DNA from: DASYTH01 sp045806965
Lineage (GTDB): Bacteria; Actinomycetota; Actinomycetes; Mycobacteriales; Pseudonocardiaceae
NCBI GenBank assembly: GCA_045806965.1
Contig: JBJMIG010000033.1
Coordinates: forward strand, 30,480-94,479
Length of the DNA stretch: 64,000 bases
Direction of reading: 5' to 3'
Position 1 is the first letter of the stretch; each line of letters starts with the position of its first letter. The notes beneath the pieces were generated by a model that was given only the letters and a program-made list of their open reading frames with translations, made no database searches and was not told the origin of the DNA. Positions 59,463 to 64,000 of this stretch are shown piece by piece. Both the position numbers and the translations under genes were made by a program.

Positions 59463-59525
59463 GCCGCGAGTCTCGCCCTCGGGCAACTGAGTTCCGCGCT
59501 CAGGCAACTGAGTTCCGCGTTCCAG
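59463..59525 (-). repeat. 21-bp-period intergenic repeat, locus C (inverted)
   Basis: Read on the minus strand, units of the form CCTGAGCGC-N3-ACTC-N5 are found at 59525-59505, 59504-59484 and 59483-59463. It lies in the 274-base gap between the lipoprotein and glycosyltransferase genes, the only one of the three loci between divergent genes. Direct repeats of GCTGCCCAT (59555, 59577) with period 22 lie just beyond it. Confidence 0.8.
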
Positions 59526-59634
59526 CAGGTGCGGCCGGCGCCCACGCGCCGGGTGCTGCCCATCTTTTGCGCCGGCGCTGCCCATGTTTGGCCGGTGCGG
59601 TCGCGCCGAACGGTTGCCGCGCGATGGGGTGGAC

Positions 59635-60774
59635 ATGAGGATCGTCTTCGCCAGCCCGCCCGCCTACGGACATCTCTACCCGCTGCTGCCGCTGGCCCTC
59701 GCCGCCGTCGAGGCCGGGCACGAGGTGACGGTCGCGACCGGCGCACCGTTCCTGGACCGGCTGCCGGTGCCGACCGTGCCGTTGCTGCCCGCCGAGAGCA
59801 CCATGCCCGCGTTGCGGGAGCTCACCCGGCACAACCATCCGGAGCTGGACACCTCGACGATCGACGGGATCATCGAGTTCGGCGGGCGGATGTTCGGCCA
59901 TACCCTGCCGAGGGCGGTGGTTCCCGTGTTGCTGGACGTGCTCACCCGCGTGCGACCGGATCTGGTGGTCTACGAGTGCAACAACGTCGGCGCGGCGATC
60001 GCGGCCGACCTGCTCGGCATCCGCGCGGTCGCGTTCGGGGTCGGCGCGGCCACGGAGGTCTTTCAGGACTGGCACCGCATCGCGGTCGAGGACCAGCGGG
60101 ACCGGTGGGCCAGCGGCCGGCCCGGCGACCTCGCGTCCTACCCCGGCGGTTACCTGGACCCGGTGCCCCGGTCGCTGTACCGCGACTGGCCGCTGCCGCC
60201 GCCCAACCGGCTCCCGGTGCGTCCGGTCTCCTGGTCGGAGCCGGCGCCGCTGCCGGCCATCCTTTCCGGCCCGGCGCGACGGCCTCGGGTGTACGTGACG
60301 CTCGGCACGGTCGCCTACGGCGCGGTGGACGTGCTGCGCCGGGCGGTGACCGAGACCGCGGCGCACGACGTCGACGTGCTCGTGGCGGTCGGGCCGGACG
60401 GCGATCCGGCCGCGCTCGGCGAGCTTCCGCGGAATGTGTACCTGGCCCGGTTCGTGCCCCAGGCCGAGGTCTTGCGGCGGGTGCACCTGGTCGTGCACCA
60501 CGGCGGCGCCGGCACCATGCTCGGCGCCCTGGCCAGTGCCGTGCCGCAGTTCGTCCTGCCGCAGGGGGCCGACCAACCGCTCAACGCCACCCTGGTCGAA
60601 AGGGCAGGAGCGGGTAGCGCGCTGCGGGGCGACGCGCTGGTCCCTGGCGCGATCGCCGCCACCGTAGCGACACTGTTGCAGGACGGTCCGCAACGCGTTG
60701 TCGCCAAACAGTTCGCCACCGAGATAGCCGCGCTTCCGACGCCGGCGGAAGTGATCCCCGCACTCACCCGGTAG
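59635..60774 (+). CDS. GT1-family glycosyltransferase (EryCIII/macrolide-type)
   Basis: A 379-residue GT-B enzyme. The N-terminal half has RIVFASPPAYGHLYPLLPLALAAVEAGHEVTV, read in part, and the donor-binding motif is HHGGAGTMLGALASAVPQFVLP (in part HHGGAGTM) near residue 285. It resembles actinobacterial UDP/TDP-sugar transferases acting on small molecules or macrolides. The start ATG at 59635 has GGGGTGG four bases upstream. No biosynthetic gene cluster is visible around it, so the acceptor is unknown. Confidence 0.88.
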   Translation: MRIVFASPPAYGHLYPLLPLALAAVEAGHEVTVATGAPFLDRLPVPTVPLLPAESTMPALRELTRHNHPELDTSTIDGIIEFGGRMFGHTLPRAVVPVLLDVLTRVRPDLVVYECNNVGAAIAADLLGIRAVAFGVGAATEVFQDWHRIAVEDQRDRWASGRPGDLASYPGGYLDPVPRSLYRDWPLPPPNRLPVRPVSWSEPAPLPAILSGPARRPRVYVTLGTVAYGAVDVLRRAVTETAAHDVDVLVAVGPDGDPAALGELPRNVYLARFVPQAEVLRRVHLVVHHGGAGTMLGALASAVPQFVLPQGADQPLNATLVERAGAGSALRGDALVPGAIAATVATLLQDGPQRVVAKQFATEIAALPTPAEVIPALTR

Positions 60775-60798
60775 CCGCCGCCGGCGGCCAGTGTCCGG

Positions 60799-61020
60799 TT
60801 AGGACGCTCGATAGTCCGCGGCCGGCCCGCCGTCCTTGACGCCTTCCTTCGCCCGCAGTCCGAGCATGTCGAGCAGCATGGCGCACTCGGTCGGATCAGT
60901 GGCGGCGGCGGCCACCGTTCGAACCGCGCGGGCCCGCTCGTCGCACAGCGCCTGCCAATCCCGCGCGGGGCGGCCAGACTCGGGCGACATGTCCACTTCG
61001 TGGAAGCTAATAGATCCCAC
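60799..61020 (-). CDS. Small conserved-type hypothetical protein
   Basis: A 73-residue protein: SPESGRPARDWQALCDERARAVRTVAAAATDPTECAMLLDMLGLR is mostly helical, with a single Cys in the N-terminal part and one in ECAML. No family assigned. The GTG start has GGGAGG four bases upstream, a strong argument that it is real. It converges on the glycosyltransferase gene. Confidence 0.6.
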   Translation of the reverse strand: MGSISFHEVDMSPESGRPARDWQALCDERARAVRTVAAAATDPTECAMLLDMLGLRAKEGVKDGGPAADYRAS

Positions 61021-61110
61021 GGTTCCTCCCGGCAGTTGTCCGCCGGTGCGGTACGCGCGGTCGACCTCGCCGATACGCGGCGCTTCCGCACCAACATGTG
61101 CTGTGACTCG

Positions 61111-61308
61111 TCACGCCGGCTTCTTGACGCGGTAACAGGCGTACCCGGCACCGCACGAACAAATCGTCCTCGAGCCGGGAATCGTGGTTTGGGTCCGCGC
61201 GACCCCGGGCACACAGATTTCGTTGCCCGGCCCGCATGCAGGGGCGGACCGGGCCGTTGCGGACCGGGCTGCTGGTTGCGCCCTCGCGGCCAGCGGCCCG
61301 GCCGTCAC
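61111..61308 (-). CDS. Possible small Cys-rich peptide
   Basis: A 65-residue candidate frame in the 308-base gap downstream of the FAD oxidoreductase gene. The C-terminal 41 residues hold six Cys (ACGPGNEICVPG and TICSCGAGYACYRVKKPA) and end in a basic KKPA tail. The GTG start has only a weak ribosome site, but lies about 20 bases after the oxidoreductase stop, so it may be coupled. Third-position GC is about 78%, below its neighbours. It may be a small secreted or modified peptide, or non-coding. Confidence 0.35.
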   Translation of the reverse strand: MTAGPLAARAQPAARSATARSAPACGPGNEICVPGVARTQTTIPGSRTICSCGAGYACYRVKKPA

Positions 61309-61328
61309 CGCTTCGCGTCCATGTCGCG

Positions 61329-62972
61329 TCACTGGGCCTCGTCGAGTGAGCCGTACAGCCTCCGGTTGATCGCCCGAATCGCGGCCCGGTACGGCCAGCC
61401 AGCGGGTCCGGCGCTGGCGAGTGCGGCGCGCGCGGCATTGGCGCCGGGTGCGCCGTGCACACCCCCGCCGGGATGGGCCGAGGCACTGGCCAGGAAGAGC
61501 CGCTCGACCGGGGTGTCCGCGCGCCCGGTGCCCGGCACCGGCCGAAAGATGAGCTGCTGATGGATGGCCGCCGTGCCGGCATTGATCGCGCCGTCCACCA
61601 GGCTCGGGTTGCGCCGCTCCAACTCGGCCGGACCCGCGACCGCGCGGGCCAGGATGCGGCTGGTGAACCCCGGCGCGTGCCGCTCGATCGTGCGCTCGAT
61701 GAGATCTGCCTGCCGGCGCAGGCGGTCGGTGTCCCAGCGCAGCCCGCGCGGCACGTGGGTGTAGGCCCAGACTGCTTCGGTGCCGGACGGCGAGCGGCTC
61801 GGGTCCGCCGTGGTCATCTGCCCGAGCAGCAGAAACGGGGAACTGGGCACTCGCCCGCAGGCCAGATCGGTGCTGATGCCGGCCAACCCGTCCAGGTCCG
61901 CACCCAGGTGCACGGTGCCGGCACCGGCCAGTTCCGCGACCGACCACGGCACCGGCCCGGACAGCGCCCAGTCCACCTTCACCGTCGCGTCGTCCCACTC
62001 GAAATGGTCCACATCGGACCGGAATCGGGCCGGAAGGTGCCCGGATGCGACCAGGTCGCGGTAGAGAACCGGCGCCGGCACATCGGCAAGCACGGCCCGG
62101 CGGGCCCGCACCAGCTCACCCGAGGCGCCCCGCACGCCTACCGCGCGGCCACTCGCGACCAGCACCGAGGACACCGGCCAGCCGCACTCCACCCGCCCAC
62201 CGGCCGCGCGCAGGCGCCTGACCAGGGCTTCGGTGATCCGTCCTGCGCCGCCCTCGGGCACCGGAAAGCCCAGATCCTGACCGACCATGGTCAGTAGCCA
62301 GCCGAATATCCCGCTGCCCGCTTGATCCGGTCCGAGGTCGGTGTGCAAGGCGTTGCCGGCCAACAGGATCCGGGCGCCCTCGCCGGCGAAGAGCTCCTGT
62401 CCCAGCCGGCGCACCGGCAACGTGATGAACCTGGCCAGCCGCAACAGTTCGGCCGTTCCCAACCGGCGGCCCAACCGCCCGGCGGCCCGCACCGGCGGGA
62501 ACGGCCGCAGGATCGCCGCCAGCACCACGCTCCCGATCGCCTGCCAGCGCTCACATTCGGCCAGCCAGCGCGCCGCGTCCGTGGCCGCGAAGCTGGCCAC
62601 AGAGCCGGCCGTACGCTCCCGGTCCCGGGAGATCAGCACGTGCCGGCCATCCGGAAAGGCATGTCCGAGCACCGCGGGAGCGTGCCGCCAACGCAATCCG
62701 TGGCGGTCCAGTGCCAGATCGGCCAGCACCGGGGACGCGGCCGCGAGAGGGTAGAAGGCGCTGCACAGATCGTTGTGGAAGCCGGGCGCGGTGAGCTCGG
62801 CGGTGCGCACCGCGCCTCCTGGCGCGTCGGCCGCCTCAAGCACGATCACCGACCAGCCCGCGTCGGCCAACAGATTGGCCGCGACCAGGCCGTTGTGGCC
62901 GGCGCCGATCACCACCGCGTCGGCGGCCTCGGCGCCAGGCCCCACCGCGACCGGCCCCGGCCCGCTGTCCAC
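61329..62972 (-). CDS. Phytoene-desaturase-like FAD-dependent oxidoreductase
   Basis: About 547 residues. It has an FAD Rossmann motif near the N-terminus (AVVIGAGHNGLVAANLLADAG), VLEAADAPGGAVRTAEL, and a C-terminal signature HPGGGVHGAPGANAARAAL, as in the phytoene desaturase/amine oxidase superfamily. Two hydrophobic stretches may touch a membrane or a lipid substrate. No carotenoid genes are near, so the substrate is unknown. The GTG at 62972 begins 21 residues before the motif; longer frames reaching 63314 cover the kinase start and are rejected. Confidence 0.85.
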   Translation of the reverse strand: MDSGPGPVAVGPGAEAADAVVIGAGHNGLVAANLLADAGWSVIVLEAADAPGGAVRTAELTAPGFHNDLCSAFYPLAAASPVLADLALDRHGLRWRHAPAVLGHAFPDGRHVLISRDRERTAGSVASFAATDAARWLAECERWQAIGSVVLAAILRPFPPVRAAGRLGRRLGTAELLRLARFITLPVRRLGQELFAGEGARILLAGNALHTDLGPDQAGSGIFGWLLTMVGQDLGFPVPEGGAGRITEALVRRLRAAGGRVECGWPVSSVLVASGRAVGVRGASGELVRARRAVLADVPAPVLYRDLVASGHLPARFRSDVDHFEWDDATVKVDWALSGPVPWSVAELAGAGTVHLGADLDGLAGISTDLACGRVPSSPFLLLGQMTTADPSRSPSGTEAVWAYTHVPRGLRWDTDRLRRQADLIERTIERHAPGFTSRILARAVAGPAELERRNPSLVDGAINAGTAAIHQQLIFRPVPGTGRADTPVERLFLASASAHPGGGVHGAPGANAARAALASAGPAGWPYRAAIRAINRRLYGSLDEAQ

Positions 62973-63088
62973 GACGCAAACATAACCGTGCTGCCGGCGA
63001 CCAAACCAGCAGCTACGGAGGGGCTGGATGTGCCGGAGCCCACCACCACGCAGGTTTCGGTGTGCGCGTCGCGTGCAATTCCGTTGTA

Positions 63089-64000
63089 ATGGGTGCCGAG
63101 CAACTGATCGCCGGGCGCTACCGGCTCGTGCGGCAGGTGGGCAGCGGCGGTATGGGTGTGGTGTGGCAGGCCTACGACGAGCGCCTGCACCGCAAGGTCG
63201 CGGTGAAGCAGTTGTTGATGCCCGCCGAGCTGACCGGGCCGCAGACCGCCCAGGCTCGTCGGCTGGCGATGCGCGAGGGTCGGATCGCGGCCAAGTTACA
63301 GCACCCGCAGGCAATCGCCGTGTACGACGTGCTCGACGACGACGGGCAGTCCTACCTGATCATGGAGTACCTGCCCTCGACCAGTCTGGCCCAGGTACTG
63401 GCGGAGCGGGGGCCGCTGCCGCCCCGCGAGGTGGCCGCCATCGGCGCCCAACTGGCCGATGCGTTGGCCGCCGCACACGCGGCGGGTGTGGTGCACCGCG
63501 ACGTCAAGCCCGGCAACGTGTTGCTCGGCCCGGACGGGACCGTGAAGATCACGGACTTCGGCATCTCCCGCGCGGTCGAGGACGTGACAGCCACCGCGAC
63601 GGGCCTCATCGCCGGAACTCCGGCCTACCTGTCCCCCGAGGTCGCGCAGGGTCAGCCCGCGACCTACCAGTCCGACGTGTTCTCCTTGGGCGCCACGCTG
63701 TACGCCGCGGTCGAGGGCAAACCTCCCGCCGGAACGGCCGACAATGCGATGGCCGTGCTGTACCGCGCGGCATCAGGAGACCTTGACCCGCCGACCAGAG
63801 CGGGGCCGATCACCGACCTGCTGGTCGAGATGCTGAGCCCGGGCCCGGCGCGGCGCCCGTCCATGGCCGCCGTCCGGGACCGGCTCGAGCGCATCGCCGA
63901 CCCCCCGGCCGAGCCGCCGCCCGCGCCGGTCGCACCCGCGGTGCCGGCCGAGCCGGTCGCACCCGCGGTGCCGCGCGAGCCGGTCGCACCCGCGGTGCCG
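63089..64000 (+). CDS. Serine/threonine protein kinase, truncated by window edge
   Basis: At least 304 codons. The full kinase core is present: glycine loop GSGGMGVVW, the Lys in VAVKQLL, catalytic HRDVKPGN, DFGISRA, and activation-loop APAYLSPE (as GTPAYLSPEV). The end of the domain is near residue 265. A Pro/Ala/Val-rich linker of three 27-base units (VPAEPVAPA-like) then runs to the window end. A sensor or membrane part is likely beyond. The ATG has no clear ribosome site. It is divergent from the FAD oxidoreductase gene. Confidence 0.93.
   Translation, partial: MGAEQLIAGRYRLVRQVGSGGMGVVWQAYDERLHRKVAVKQLLMPAELTGPQTAQARRLAMREGRIAAKLQHPQAIAVYDVLDDDGQSYLIMEYLPSTSLAQVLAERGPLPPREVAAIGAQLADALAAAHAAGVVHRDVKPGNVLLGPDGTVKITDFGISRAVEDVTATATGLIAGTPAYLSPEVAQGQPATYQSDVFSLGATLYAAVEGKPPAGTADNAMAVLYRAASGDLDPPTRAGPITDLLVEMLSPGPARRPSMAAVRDRLERIADPPAEPPPAPVAPAVPAEPVAPAVPREPVAPAVP
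63925..64000 (+). repeat. 27-bp tandem repeats in the kinase linker
   Basis: The 22-base core GCCGGTCGCACCCGCGGTGC (first 20 bases shown) recurs at 63925-63946, 63952-63973 and 63979-64000 with a 27-bp period, encoding a 9-residue APV/PAEPVAPA unit. The window ends inside the array, so copy number is unknown. Confidence 0.85.

Noticed and set aside
38924..63000. Secondary-metabolite gene cluster built around the glycosyltransferase, monooxygenases and ABM protein
   Set aside because: No PKS, NRPS, terpene or RiPP core enzymes are present, and the genes are scattered among unrelated ones.
1..64000. CRISPR array
   Set aside because: The 21-bp units are contiguous with no unique spacers, and no cas genes are present.

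Overview
This is a high-GC (roughly 70%) actinobacterial chromosome window, most likely from a member of the Pseudonocardiales (Amycolatopsis/Saccharopolyspora type). The reasons are the gene order, the use of GTG and TTG starts, the phosphatidylinositol-mannoside genes, and small families such as DUF6292 and DUF6351 that I associate with this order. I saw no tRNA, rRNA, CRISPR array, insertion sequence or phage gene.

Bases 1 to about 30,000 form a conserved backbone. Its order matches, as I remember it, the mycobacterial stretch Rv2581c to Rv2614c: MBL-fold hydrolase, peptidyl-prolyl isomerase, relA, apt, secF, secD, yajC, ruvB, ruvA, ruvC, yebC, pdxT, pdxS, membrane Nudix protein, pimA, acyltransferase, pgsA, HIT protein and thrS. 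It covers stringent response and purine salvage, Sec export, Holliday-junction resolution, vitamin B6 synthesis and PIM lipid synthesis. Non-backbone cassettes interrupt it: metallophosphoesterase/MarR/cupin/flavin monooxygenase/DUF4262 between ruvC and yebC; azlCD with an XRE-cupin regulator between pdxT and pdxS; an EF-G-like GTPase (fusA2) after pdxS; and a MarR/YceI pair inside the PIM cluster.

Bases 30,000 to 64,000 are accessory. In order: a DUF305 lipoprotein divergent from an LVIVD-repeat secreted protein; a secreted beta-helix protein; a heterodimeric ABC exporter with a divergent TetR regulator; a Baeyer-Villiger-type monooxygenase; an ABM-domain monooxygenase; a large secreted M12B-type metalloprotease ended by a strong terminator; an LtrA-like membrane protein; a secreted DUF6351 protein; an FAD/NAD(P)-binding protein whose start region is four tandem 12-bp repeats; an aminotransferase divergent from an AsnC-cupin-quinone reductase operon; two divergent pectate lyase genes carrying three PL1 domains; a lipoprotein; a GT1 glycosyltransferase; a phytoene-desaturase-like oxidoreductase; and the start of a Ser/Thr kinase. 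The secreted lyases, beta-helix protein and protease suggest a soil saprophyte degrading plant and microbial polymers.

The least expected signal is non-coding. Two families of short interspersed repeats occupy intergenic gaps, mostly between convergent genes. One has a 21-bp period (22091-22156, 38897-38972, 59463-59525). The other is palindromic with a GTGACATT core (1207-1265, 32327-32427). One 21-bp array runs into the reading frame of a monooxygenase and supplies its C-terminus as 7-residue repeats.
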